Part shown: positions 14,683-22,619 of the stretch, in pieces
How the letters are laid out: the number at the start of each line of letters is the position of its first letter
Position numbering within the stretch: position 1 is the first letter of the stretch
NCBI GenBank assembly: GCA_011041895.1
Contig: DRAE01000124.1
Location: 1-25,116, forward strand
Direction: 5' to 3'
Origin: Candidatus Bathyarchaeota archaeon
Lineage (GTDB): Archaea; Thermoproteota; DRAE01
Length of the DNA: 25,116 nt
Notes under the pieces: model-generated
Seen by the model: only the letters and a program-made list of their open reading frames with translations
The model's database searches: none
Told to the model about the DNA's origin: nothing
Program-made: the position numbers and the translations under genes

Positions 14683-16464
14683 TTACACGCCTCCAAACGT
14701 TATGAACAGTATTATCAAGATTATCATCATTGCAACTATTGCAAGCATATTATTTGACAATACTCCAGTATGGGTTTTTCTGAAGCTTTGGGCGAAGTCT
14801 CTCACGGCATAGCTTAGAGAGTAGTAGAATTTGTCAAAGAAGTATCCGTTTTCAAGGAGCTTGTAAAGTGCATATGTGATTGAAGAGGACTTGACTATTT
14901 TCTCGGGGGATATTGTCTTTCTAAAGTATAGAAGGTATGCTGGCACTAGTCCAATAACTATTGCTAGGAAGGATATCGTGTATTCGATGAGCATCAGATT
15001 CTCTGGGATGTGTAGGTGGAAGCTTTCATGTGGGAACATGAACTCTAGGAAATTATGCTCCAGGAATCCTGAGATTATGCATCCAGCCGCAAGTACGAGC
15101 AGTGGAATGTACATTGTTATTCCAGGCATGTGAATGTGCTTGAGCTTCTTTACATACTCGCTTTTCTCACCATGGAAGGTTAGGAAGAGCATTCTAAACG
15201 TGTAGAATACAGTTATGATGGCGGTTATTGAACTTAGTATTGCAAGACCATAAAAGCCCTCGTTTATTGTTTCGAGTATGATTAGTCCCTTGCTCCAGAA
15301 TCCATTGAATGGTGGAATACCTGCTAAAGAGAAAGCCCCTATCAGGAACGTGATGTAAACTAGCGGGAAGACGTCTTTTAAGCCGCCCATTTCATCCATG
15401 TTTCTGGTTCCAATGGAGTGTATTATGCATCCAGCGGCCAGGAACAGGAGAGCCTTGAATATTGCATGGCTCATTAGATGAAACTGTGATGCAAAGATTC
15501 CAGCCATTGTTCCAATGCCAACTGCGGTCATCATATATCCTATCTGGCTCATCGTTGAGTACGCTAGCACTCTCTTAATGTCTTTTGAAACCATTGCCAT
15601 TGTAGCTGCCATGAAAGCCGTTATCGCGCCTATCCATGAGACAAATAGAAGCCATGTTGTGGATGCTGAGAATATTGGGAATGTTCTAGCTGCTAGATAT
15701 ACTCCGGCCTTAACCATTGTAGCAGCGTGTATAAGGGCGCTAACAGTGGATGGACCTTCCATTGCATCTGGAAGCCATACAAATAGTGGAACCTGCGCTG
15801 ACTTTCCAATAGCTCCTCCAAACACTAGGAGCCCAGTAATAGTTAAAAGACCCATGTCGATTCCCTTTACAGCGTTAGCTAACTGTAGGAAATCGACTGT
15901 TCCAGTTGACACATATAGGAGAGCCAATCCTATCATGAGTGAGGCATCACCAACTCTAGTCACTATGAATGCCTTCAATCCAGCGTGGCGAGCTTTTTCT
16001 TGGTCATAATAGAATCCTATCAGGAAGCATGAGCATAGCCCAACTACCTCCCAGAATATGTATAGTTGAACCATGTTACTTGCCATGACGAGACCAGTCA
16101 TTCCTCCAACGAAGAGGAGCATAAGCGAGTAATATCTAGTGTAGCCAGGGTGCTCGCTCATGTAAGCTATTGAATAGAGAATACAGAGCGCACCTATTCC
16201 AGTTGCAACGGATGCCATAAATATGCTTAATGGGTCGAGGATTACTCCAGCCTTCACATTTAGTATTGGAAGCCAAATATGCTTCTCTACTGGAAGCTCA
16301 GCTTTAAAGACCTCAGGGATCATTGAAAATGCAAAGGCAGCCGCTGTGAATGCCACTATGACGGAGAATGCCTCTACAAGCCTTCTCCTAAATGACAGTA
16401 GCGGCACTATTGCTGCACCTACTAGGGGTATTATCCAGCTTAACCATGGGGCGTGTGGGAGCAT
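14683..16464 (-). CDS. nuoL: NuoL-type antiporter-like subunit
   Basis: Distal ion-pumping subunit of the complex, 593 aa from ATG 16464, with about 16 helices. Channel residues are canonical: Glu139 in TM5 (IFWEVVGL), Lys221 in TM7 (AIGKSAQVPLFVWLPDAMEG) and Lys252 in TM8 (TMVKAGVYL). The C-terminal part (about 520-593) has an amphipathic stretch and a final helix, like the lateral helix and TM16 of NuoL. A GTG at 16473 would overlap the nuoK stop; ATG 16464 is preferred because GGTGGT (16469-16474), lying in the nuoK end, is exactly four bases before it. Only this and the NuoM-type subunit represent the antiporter family in the cluster, whereas complex I has three. Confidence 0.95.
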   Translation of the reverse strand: MLPHAPWLSWIIPLVGAAIVPLLSFRRRLVEAFSVIVAFTAAAFAFSMIPEVFKAELPVEKHIWLPILNVKAGVILDPLSIFMASVATGIGALCILYSIAYMSEHPGYTRYYSLMLLFVGGMTGLVMASNMVQLYIFWEVVGLCSCFLIGFYYDQEKARHAGLKAFIVTRVGDASLMIGLALLYVSTGTVDFLQLANAVKGIDMGLLTITGLLVFGGAIGKSAQVPLFVWLPDAMEGPSTVSALIHAATMVKAGVYLAARTFPIFSASTTWLLFVSWIGAITAFMAATMAMVSKDIKRVLAYSTMSQIGYMMTAVGIGTMAGIFASQFHLMSHAIFKALLFLAAGCIIHSIGTRNMDEMGGLKDVFPLVYITFLIGAFSLAGIPPFNGFWSKGLIILETINEGFYGLAILSSITAIITVFYTFRMLFLTFHGEKSEYVKKLKHIHMPGITMYIPLLVLAAGCIISGFLEHNFLEFMFPHESFHLHIPENLMLIEYTISFLAIVIGLVPAYLLYFRKTISPEKIVKSSSITYALYKLLENGYFFDKFYYSLSYAVRDFAQSFRKTHTGVLSNNMLAIVAMMIILIILFITFGGV

Positions 16465-16466
16465 GT

Positions 16467-16778
16467 TCACCACCTTAGCCTGTGCAATTCTCTCACATCA
16501 AGGGTTCTATAATGCTTGTAAACATAAACTGCAAGTGCTAGGATAGCCGTCTCCACACATCCTCCAATAACTATTGAAGTGATAACTATTGCGTGAGCTA
16601 CTGGATCTATGAGGAGACCCATATTTGAGAATGCTATAAAGTTCATGTTTGCAGCGTCGATTAGAATCTCAAGTGCGATTGCGACTTGTATGATGTTTCT
16701 TCTGGTGATTAGAGCGCATATGCTAACGGCATATAGTATCGAGGATGCTATTAGCATTAGATGGGTTGCCTCAAACAT
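16467..16778 (-). CDS. nuoK: NuoK-type membrane subunit
   Basis: Small membrane subunit with three helices (103 aa, as expected for NuoK/MrpC) lying between the H/A/J module and the antiporter subunits on the ion path. The two functional glutamates are present: Glu37 (IALEILIDAANMN), equivalent to E. coli Glu36, and Glu76 (GGCVETAILAL), equivalent to Glu72. The AGGAGGAGA ribosome site lies in the end of the preceding nuoJ C-terminal gene. The stop TGA is two bases before the nuoL ATG, which indicates translational coupling. Confidence 0.95.
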   Translation of the reverse strand: MFEATHLMLIASSILYAVSICALITRRNIIQVAIALEILIDAANMNFIAFSNMGLLIDPVAHAIVITSIVIGGCVETAILALAVYVYKHYRTLDVRELHRLRW

Positions 16779-16779
16779 T

Positions 16780-17052
16780 TCATATTCTCCTCCTAGTCTT
16801 GAACAGGGCTATAGCTCCAGATATAGCTGCAAGTATGAGGAGAATCTGGAGCATTATGTCGAAGAGCCTATATGACCAGAGAACCTCTGAAGTTACTTCA
16901 TATATTGGAGCCGATGCATTCACGAGATATCTTTCAACAAGTGGGTGAGAGGCATATCTTGTCAGCATGAATGCCATGGACAGGCCTAGTACGAATGTGA
17001 ATATTATACCTATCACGTCTACTGGGGATATTCTACTCTTCTTCTCGCCCAC
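16780..17052 (-). CDS. nuoJ2: NuoJ C-terminal half (split gene)
   Basis: A 90-aa protein (from GTG 17052) with two helices, one near the N-terminus (VDVIGIIFTFVLGLSMAFML) and one near the C-terminus (IMLQILLILAAISGAIALF), matching the last helices of NuoJ. In complex I, NuoJ is one protein of about 170-200 residues with five helices; here it is encoded by two overlapping genes, as known for Methanosarcina fpoJ and haloarchaeal nuoJ. A TTG at 17076 would lengthen it by eight residues, but GTG 17052 has GGTGGT exactly four bases upstream, inside the nuoJ1 tail. The stop lies immediately before the nuoK ATG. A sequencing frameshift is unlikely, because the internal start has a good ribosome site. 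Confidence 0.85.
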   Translation of the reverse strand: MGEKKSRISPVDVIGIIFTFVLGLSMAFMLTRYASHPLVERYLVNASAPIYEVTSEVLWSYRLFDIMLQILLILAAISGAIALFKTRRRI

Positions 17053-17299
17053 CTTCACCACCCTTAAGGACCTCAATTTCTCCAGCTATTAGGAGGACAA
17101 CAAGCATCAGAACCGTTACTGCTCCACCATAGACAAATATCTGGATTACAGCTACGTATGGTGCATTGAACATGTAGAATATTACTCCCAGAATGCAGGC
17201 CATTATGGCTAGAAAGAATACTCCATGTACTATTTTCTTAGAGTATAGAGACAATACTGCGGTAGCTATTAGCAGTATCAGAGCTATTTCCAGCCACAT
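17033..17299 (-). CDS. nuoJ1: NuoJ N-terminal half (split gene)
   Basis: An 88-aa protein with three helices, matching the first part of NuoJ including the pi-bulge helix TM3 with IFVYGGAVTVLMLVV (the conserved YxGAxxVL pattern), which takes part in the conformational coupling of complex I. It ends in a polar tail LKGGEGGREEE that overlaps the start of the C-terminal gene by about 20 bases. ATG 17299 is chosen over the GTG at 17308 because GGTGAA (17304-17309) is exactly four bases before it. It follows nuoI with a gap of about 12 bases. Confidence 0.9.
   Translation of the reverse strand: MWLEIALILLIATAVLSLYSKKIVHGVFFLAIMACILGVIFYMFNAPYVAVIQIFVYGGAVTVLMLVVLLIAGEIEVLKGGEGGREEE
17057..17062 (-). 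promoter_or_regulatory. Shine-Dalgarno for the split NuoJ C-terminal gene
   Basis: GGTGGT on the minus strand lies within the nuoJ1 coding end and exactly four bases before GTG 17052. It supports genuine re-initiation rather than a frameshift artefact. Confidence 0.55.
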
Positions 17300-17311
17300 T
17301 ATATTCACCTT

Positions 17312-17686
17312 CTAAGGTTGAACTATTAAATCTTCTTTCTTCTCGGAGGCGAGTTCAAACTTCTTTGTTAAAGTTATAGCCTTGGCTGGGCAAACTTCAG
17401 CGCATTGTGCACAGAATAGGCATTTACCTACATCTACTCTAGGCTTTCTCACTGGAATCTTCTTCCCTGAAACCTCTCTGAAGCCTACTTGCACCATCTC
17501 TATTGCGAAAGCTGGGCATACTCTTGCGCATAGTCCACATCCTACACACTTGTTATAGTCTATTGATATCTTTCCCCTGAAACCCTCTGGGAGCTGTGAT
17601 GGAGGCTCGAATGGATATTTTATAGTAGCAGGCTTCTTTGACAGGTTTTTTAGGAAATCCTTTAGGAACGCTAATACCCTTGGCAT
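17312..17686 (-). CDS. nuoI: NuoI-type two-cluster ferredoxin subunit
   Basis: Peripheral-arm subunit carrying two [4Fe-4S] clusters that pass electrons to the NuoB-like cluster. The 124-aa protein has the N-terminal YPFEPPSQLPEGFRGKI segment (24-40), typical of MbhN/FpoI/NuoI, then C47, C50, C53 with C57 (CVGCGLCARVCP) and C89, C92, C95 with C99 (CLFCAQCAEVCP). No further electron-input subunits (NuoE/F/G or FpoF) are in the window, so soluble ferredoxin is the likely partner. GGTGTG is four bases before the ATG, in the nuoH end. Confidence 0.95.
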   Translation of the reverse strand: MPRVLAFLKDFLKNLSKKPATIKYPFEPPSQLPEGFRGKISIDYNKCVGCGLCARVCPAFAIEMVQVGFREVSGKKIPVRKPRVDVGKCLFCAQCAEVCPAKAITLTKKFELASEKKEDLIVQP

Positions 17687-17695
17687 CTTTCACAC

Positions 17696-18688
17696 CTAGA
17701 TTACACCATATAGTCTGAGAGCAAACACTATTAGTAGCTGGAGTATGGATAGTGGAGTTAAATACTTCCAGAATCCTGAAACGGCCTGCGTTATCTTGTA
17801 TCGTGCAGAGGAGGCCTCTATGGAAGCCAGTATAAGCACTATAATCACGGTTTTGATTATGAAGTATATTACGTACAGTATCTCGTCAACTATTGGAATT
17901 CCCGGTACTGGGCCACATGGCCCTCCAAGGAACAGTGCAGCTGTTATCCCAGCTCCAACGAGCAATTGTACATCATCTGCAAGCCAGAAGAAGGCATACT
18001 TCTTGCCGCTGAATTCAGTGAGCCATCCTGCAACGATCTCGGTTTCAGCTTCTGGAATATCGAATGGAATCCTCTCAATGAATGCTAGCAGAGATATTAT
18101 GCTTATTCCAAAGCCTATGCCTAGGAAAGCTATCAATGGAACACCTGTTTTGACCTGGTATTCAACAATTTTTGAAAGCGACCATGACTGGGCAATGAAG
18201 GCTGCTGAAGCGTAGACGAACAATAGGGGAATTTCATATCCCACGTGCTGGATTATACTTCTTCCAGCTCCTATCGCAGAGAATCTATTGTTACTGCTTA
18301 AACCTCCGATTCCGGCAGCTATTAGGTATACCGTTGATAGGAAGGCAAGTAAGGCTAAGTCGCCTTCAAAGTGTACTAGTGCATACACGGATACAACTGG
18401 AATTATTAGGAAGGATATTAGCTGGGATGCTAGGGCAAGCATTGGGGCTATCGTAAACATTGTTTTATCCGCTTCAGCAGGGACTATATCCTCCTTGCTC
18501 CATAGCTTTATGATGTCTGCAAAGGGCTGGAGTATTCCATGCCACCCAGTATAGAGTGGGCCTATCCTGTTCTGTAAGCGGGCTTTAAACTTTCTCTCCA
18601 CCCATTCATAGAGTAAAGCTAGAATTATTGCGAAGAGTACACCGGGGAATATTAGTACTTGAAGTATCGTGATGATTGCGTCCAACAT
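17696..18688 (-). CDS. nuoH: NuoH-type membrane anchor subunit
   Basis: Membrane subunit that docks the peripheral arm, 330 aa with about eight helices. Hallmark motifs are intact: ERKFKARLQNRIGP (31-44) and FIERIPFDIPEAETEIVAGW (203-222), the latter being the acidic funnel loop next to the catalytic site, plus a C-terminal polar block ending RLYGVI. It starts two bases after the nuoD stop; the GGAAGGTGA ribosome site overlaps that stop. Confidence 0.96.
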   Translation of the reverse strand: MLDAIITILQVLIFPGVLFAIILALLYEWVERKFKARLQNRIGPLYTGWHGILQPFADIIKLWSKEDIVPAEADKTMFTIAPMLALASQLISFLIIPVVSVYALVHFEGDLALLAFLSTVYLIAAGIGGLSSNNRFSAIGAGRSIIQHVGYEIPLLFVYASAAFIAQSWSLSKIVEYQVKTGVPLIAFLGIGFGISIISLLAFIERIPFDIPEAETEIVAGWLTEFSGKKYAFFWLADDVQLLVGAGITAALFLGGPCGPVPGIPIVDEILYVIYFIIKTVIIVLILASIEASSARYKITQAVSGFWKYLTPLSILQLLIVFALRLYGVI

Positions 18689-18691
18689 CCT

Positions 18692-19864
18692 TCACCTTCC
18701 GAACTTTTTCTTGATTAGGTGTTTGAAGTATGGCATTGAGCATGACCACTTCTTTCCCTTTTCAATGTCTATGAACACTAATCTATCTGTGCATGAGAAA
18801 CATGGATCTATGGATGCAACTACTATAGGTATGTCAGCTATATGCTGGTTTTCAAGCATCTTGCATAGTGCTGGAATGTTCGCCAGCGTGGGAGTTCTTA
18901 TCTTAATTCTATATGGTTTCTCAGATCCATCGCTGACTCCATAATATACGAGCTCTCCTCTTGGAGCCTCGACTCTACGATATGCCTGATTCTCGGGAAC
19001 CTTGAATATTGGAGGCAACTTCTGGCGGATTGGGCCATCTGGCATATTCTTTACACACCATTCAATGATCCTGACTGCCTCAATGCACTCATCTATTCTC
19101 ACAAGTATCCTTCCCAAGACATCACATAGGTCACTTACCATTGTCTGGAACTCTGCCTCCTTGTAGAGTAGATATGGCTCGTCTCCTCTAACGTCGCTTT
19201 TAACATTGCTTGCCCTCAGCGTTGGACCTGCGGCACATAGTCTCTTCGCATCCTGTGTAGACAGTGGCCCTACTCCAAGAGTTCTCTTTACTATAGTCTG
19301 CTCCTCGGGAGAGAGTCTCCTATAATATTTCAGTCTTTCAAGGAGAAGTTTCATTCCCTTCAATATCTTGTGCTTAGTCTCTTCACTGATATCCCTTCGC
19401 ACGCCTCCAATTGTGTTCGTAGCATAGTTTACTCTGTTTCCACTTATCAGCTCTAAAAGATCCATCACGATTTCTCGGTCTCTCCACACGAGATAGAAAA
19501 GCGTGTCGAATCCTATTTCATGGAAGGCTACTCCAAGCCATAGAAGATGACTATGAAGACGCTCAAGCTCTAAAACTATCATTCTAATGTACTTGGCTCT
19601 CTCTGGTATCTCCATGTTCATGAGGCGCTCAACTAGAAGAACATAGCATGCAGTATGGACATTACTGCAGATGCCGCATACCCTCTCGCTTATGTAGAGG
19701 TCTTGGAGATAAGTTCGTTCCTCCATAGCCTTTTCTATTCCACGATGGTTAAAGCCTATCCTTGGAATAACCTTTACAATCTGCTCCCCTTCAACGTAAA
19801 ATATGAAGCGTTCAGGTTCTTTAAGCGCTGGATGCTGAGGGCCTACGGGAATTCTAATTGTCAA
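18692..19864 (-). CDS. nuoD: Group 4 [NiFe]-hydrogenase-type large subunit (NuoD-like)
   Basis: Catalytic subunit of the complex, 390 aa. It has GPQHPAL (8-14), EAPRGELVYYG (299-309), and both Ni-binding cysteine pairs of group 4 [NiFe] hydrogenases: RVCGICSNVH (61-70; C63, C66) and DPCFSCTDR (353-361; C355, C358). True complex I NuoD proteins have lost these four cysteines, so a NiFe(CN)2CO site is likely. A 29-residue tail follows R361; in E. coli HycE a similar tail is removed by a maturation protease. The start is a TTG (19864); no ATG is available before GPQHP, and CTG/ATA codons upstream remain possible. It is separated from nuoC by the gene for a 701-aa secreted protein and has a possible promoter of its own. 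Natural reaction inferred: H2/H+ interconversion coupled to ferredoxin and ion pumping. Confidence 0.93.
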   Translation of the reverse strand: MTIRIPVGPQHPALKEPERFIFYVEGEQIVKVIPRIGFNHRGIEKAMEERTYLQDLYISERVCGICSNVHTACYVLLVERLMNMEIPERAKYIRMIVLELERLHSHLLWLGVAFHEIGFDTLFYLVWRDREIVMDLLELISGNRVNYATNTIGGVRRDISEETKHKILKGMKLLLERLKYYRRLSPEEQTIVKRTLGVGPLSTQDAKRLCAAGPTLRASNVKSDVRGDEPYLLYKEAEFQTMVSDLCDVLGRILVRIDECIEAVRIIEWCVKNMPDGPIRQKLPPIFKVPENQAYRRVEAPRGELVYYGVSDGSEKPYRIKIRTPTLANIPALCKMLENQHIADIPIVVASIDPCFSCTDRLVFIDIEKGKKWSCSMPYFKHLIKKKFGR

Positions 19865-19942
19865 CTTGGATGGCGTTTTAAGCCCTCCCAGTGGTGCTTT
19901 AACAGCTATTGCTAGTATTATCTATTGTAACGTATTTCACTT

Positions 19943-19950
19943 TTTAAATA
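19943..19950 (-). promoter_or_regulatory. Possible TATA box for the nuoD-M operon
   Basis: TATTTAAA on the minus strand in the 98-base gap before nuoD predicts transcription near 19920 and a leader of about 55 bases. A second AT-rich element (around 19910-19922) is also possible. No strong ribosome site lies near the TTG. Confidence 0.35.
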
Positions 19951-19962
19951 GAAGCCCTCTTC

Positions 19963-22068
19963 TCACGGGGAAAAGGTTATAGATTTGACAATTGAATTGT
20001 TGAAGCCACCGTATATGCTGATTGCAAGTATCTTTCCTATGCCATTGAGATGAATAGTGCCATTTTCCGGAGGGGTGAGCGTTATAAAAGATCCTTTACA
20101 TGTTGTTATCAGAACTCTAAGCTTTGAAAAATCCATTGGAATACTTGAGTATAGAATCAGCTTGCCTTGCATATCCAAATATTCAGCACTTACATATATT
20201 ATTGGAATAGAAATCGTCAACCCCTCTTCATCACCTGTAGCTAGAAGCTCAATTGTGACATGAGGCTCTCCATGCAATTCTTTATGCGGTATGCTAATGT
20301 GCATTTGACCCGTTATCGATAACACTGTAAATAACCTTTTTCCTATGAACAGTTTAGCTAGTAAACCGTCCAGATTGCCAATGTGCAAGAATATGATTGA
20401 CTGATGAAGCATATTAAGCACTTTAATGGATGAGATGTCTTCATTGGAGATTATGGTGATTCTTCTTACCCTAAATCCACTATCTGTCGAGTTAAACCAT
20501 AGAGCTGAAATCCAGCATGTTCCCTCAACAGGGTCAATGCTAATGACTATAGTTTTAGATCCATTGAATGACACCAATGTCATGTTTAGTGGAAGATGAT
20601 TCGAGTCTAAGAGAGTCACATTTATGAACCCATTAACGACCCACTCAGCTAATGTTATAGAAACTTTAAACTTTTGCTCCGATGTGAAAACCGACTGTTT
20701 CCGATTCATACCGTTCAGGATCTCCATGTGAGATATAGCGTTTTCAGCTTCAAAGATTGCCTTTACTGAAATGCCTCCACGTCTAGGCTTCAACTTTAAA
20801 TTTAGCCTATTGTGAGATGAGTTATATTCCAGCAAAAGTAGTGATAATATGTTTCCATTGTCTAAGCATTTGAATGACCACCTTTTGGGATATATTATCT
20901 CGAGGAAAATTTCTCCCATTGCAAATCCTGGGAGAGGTGCTAATGTAAGCTCATGCTGAATCACATTATACGGATGCTTACAGCTCATCACGTGACTGCA
21001 TACCCTTAATGGAAGCTCGATGGCGCTTACATGAACTGTTAGATTGAATATATCTAATGTTGCTTCAGCCACACATAATGCATCTATGTAATATGGAGCA
21101 GTGTAAGTTATACTTGCGTATCTTATGGTGCTCGTTAACGCTGAAAGAAACATTATTCCCATGTATATTTTGTCAGAGTTGGAAAACTTGCTCACGTAGT
21201 ATATAGTTTCATTTAAATCTATAGAATATGAGAATTTTACATCGCTGAATGGAATATCAATTGGATATGAAACCCAGATGAGCCGCTTATAAGTTCTGCT
21301 AGATAATACGAAAAGGGAGCCTCCATCCGTGGGTGCAATTTCCAAGAGCTTGTGATTAGAGTATCCGAGAGCAGCTTCAATCACTACATCAGGTATTATG
21401 GGAGCATCTATTAAAAGAGAAACGTTCTTGAAGTTAAGCCAATTTTCAAGAGCATGAGAGAATGCGAACATCTTGATCTGAGGAATATCGGTTATGAACA
21501 AGATTATCAGATATTTGATGCTGTATCCTGGAACATCCACTTCAAAATACCGATGCAAAACATATTGAAATGAAATGGATACTGGAAGATACATTTTACT
21601 CATAGACCACACTATAGCGGATATGTTAGCGACATTTACCGGAGACGATACAATGTCGATGTTAACCACACATGAGTTATAGATATGATATCCATCATCT
21701 TCAAATATGGGTGCTATCGTACATTTCCAATCATACCATCCAAAACGGAAAAACGTATTTAAGCCAGCGTATACGTTTCTTGTGGCCATGTGATACCTGC
21801 CATCAACATACACTGTGTAAGGATTCCCATATGGATCTATTCCCGTTCCTGGAGGAATCAAGGTAACATTAAATGTGGATGGTGAAATTTCTAAACTACT
21901 ATCATTTATTGCAATAAAGGAGTCAATGACGCTTGTGGAGCCTTTCACTGATAAACGGGGATAGTTTAGACTTTCCACATAGTTTCTCGCAGATCCATCT
22001 AAATGGGAATTTGGTAGCATAAGTAGAAGTAGAATAACTGCAAGTACAGTAGCCTTAGCTATCTTCAT
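19963..22068 (-). CDS. Large secreted protein of unknown function inside the nuo cluster
   Basis: I do not recognise this 701-aa protein. Residues 1 to about 27 form a signal peptide (MKIAK followed by a Leu/Ile-rich stretch). The rest is beta-rich with no obvious catalytic motif and no C-terminal transmembrane helix, so it is probably released or peripherally attached outside the cell. At least 13 N-x-S/T sequons suggest N-glycosylation. It also contains about ten cysteines, including a CSHVMSC pair. It is inserted between nuoC and nuoD, which are adjacent in typical complex I clusters. Its TATA box (22092-22099) lies about 28 bases before the ATG, so it is likely transcribed alone as a leaderless mRNA. 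Nothing in the sequence ties it to the complex except position. Confidence 0.82.
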   Translation of the reverse strand: MKIAKATVLAVILLLLMLPNSHLDGSARNYVESLNYPRLSVKGSTSVIDSFIAINDSSLEISPSTFNVTLIPPGTGIDPYGNPYTVYVDGRYHMATRNVYAGLNTFFRFGWYDWKCTIAPIFEDDGYHIYNSCVVNIDIVSSPVNVANISAIVWSMSKMYLPVSISFQYVLHRYFEVDVPGYSIKYLIILFITDIPQIKMFAFSHALENWLNFKNVSLLIDAPIIPDVVIEAALGYSNHKLLEIAPTDGGSLFVLSSRTYKRLIWVSYPIDIPFSDVKFSYSIDLNETIYYVSKFSNSDKIYMGIMFLSALTSTIRYASITYTAPYYIDALCVAEATLDIFNLTVHVSAIELPLRVCSHVMSCKHPYNVIQHELTLAPLPGFAMGEIFLEIIYPKRWSFKCLDNGNILSLLLLEYNSSHNRLNLKLKPRRGGISVKAIFEAENAISHMEILNGMNRKQSVFTSEQKFKVSITLAEWVVNGFINVTLLDSNHLPLNMTLVSFNGSKTIVISIDPVEGTCWISALWFNSTDSGFRVRRITIISNEDISSIKVLNMLHQSIIFLHIGNLDGLLAKLFIGKRLFTVLSITGQMHISIPHKELHGEPHVTIELLATGDEEGLTISIPIIYVSAEYLDMQGKLILYSSIPMDFSKLRVLITTCKGSFITLTPPENGTIHLNGIGKILAISIYGGFNNSIVKSITFSP

Positions 22069-22091
22069 GCCAGTAAAGAATTGAGGAAACG

Positions 22092-22112
22092 CTTATAAAC
22101 TGCTGTAGCAGT
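22092..22112 (-). promoter_or_regulatory. TATA box with abutting inverted repeat, secreted-protein gene
   Basis: TTTATAAG (22092-22099) on the minus strand lies about 28 bases before ATG 22068, predicting a leaderless transcript. Immediately upstream, overlapping the TFB-recognition position, is a 6-base inverted repeat (ACTGCT, two-base gap, AGCAGT at 22099-22112) that could be a regulator site. Confidence 0.5.
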
Positions 22113-22125
22113 GCTAAAAATTTTG
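22113..22125 (-). terminator. Possible T-rich terminator after nuoC
   Basis: Just after the nuoC stop the minus strand reads CCAAAATTTTTAGC. T-runs like this act as terminators in archaea, and this one separates nuoABC from the next promoter. The run is short, so the call is tentative. Confidence 0.35.
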
Positions 22126-22127
22126 GC

Positions 22128-22610
22128 TTATTGCTTATAGAGCCTCTTTCTCAATTCCTCTGTTTTAACATCCTTCCATAGGGGAGGAGGTAAATCCTCT
22201 GGCCAATCCTCTGGAAGTATTAGACGCTCATTCATGTTTGGGTTGCCTTCAAAATACACTCCAAAGAGATCATGAACCTCCATCTCATACAGTATAGCTC
22301 CTGGAATAACGTCAATTATGCTTTTTATCCTTGGATTGTCCTTTGGAATACTGCATCTAACAGTTATGTCAACCATGTACTTGTATGAGAAAAGGTGATA
22401 GTTTAACTCAATCTCCTTTCCCAGGTCTACGGCACTAATCGTTGACAGATGATATGCATTGTAGTTATTTGATATTTTCTCGATTACCTCACATATTTTG
22501 TCGGATGAGGTTGTGACAAGCAGCTGGTTTGGAGCCATTTTCTCGCATTTCTCGATTTCCTTAACCTTATCTTTTAGATCCTTACATATTTCCTCTGGAG
22601 TTATGCCCAT
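22128..22610 (-). CDS. nuoC: NuoC-type 30-kDa subunit
   Basis: Structural subunit of the peripheral arm that packs on the NuoD-like and NuoB-like subunits. From ATG 22610 it has 160 residues with an alpha/beta N-terminal domain and the family signature EMEVHDLFGVYFEGNP (109-124) followed by ERLILPEDWPEDLPPPLWKD (128-147). A GTG at 22619 and an ATG at 22616 are also in frame; ATG 22610 is preferred because GGTGAT (22615-22620) is exactly four bases before it and overlaps the nuoB stop. It is a separate protein, not fused to NuoD. The downstream gene is the unrelated secreted protein rather than nuoD. Confidence 0.94.
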   Translation of the reverse strand: MGITPEEICKDLKDKVKEIEKCEKMAPNQLLVTTSSDKICEVIEKISNNYNAYHLSTISAVDLGKEIELNYHLFSYKYMVDITVRCSIPKDNPRIKSIIDVIPGAILYEMEVHDLFGVYFEGNPNMNERLILPEDWPEDLPPPLWKDVKTEELRKRLYKQ

Positions 22611-22619
22611 GAGCATCAC

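Noticed and set aside
15515..16009. Long antisense frame opposite nuoL (164 codons)
   Set aside because: It is a shadow of a highly constrained membrane protein gene and has no independent coding sign.
17033..17076. A sequencing frameshift that broke nuoJ
   Set aside because: The second gene has its own GTG with a well-spaced ribosome site, both halves keep complete helices, and split nuoJ is known in other archaea.
18692..19864. Plain complex I NuoD
   Set aside because: Both CxxC pairs and the DPCxSCTDR block are present; these are absent from respiratory complex I, so the hydrogenase-type label is used.
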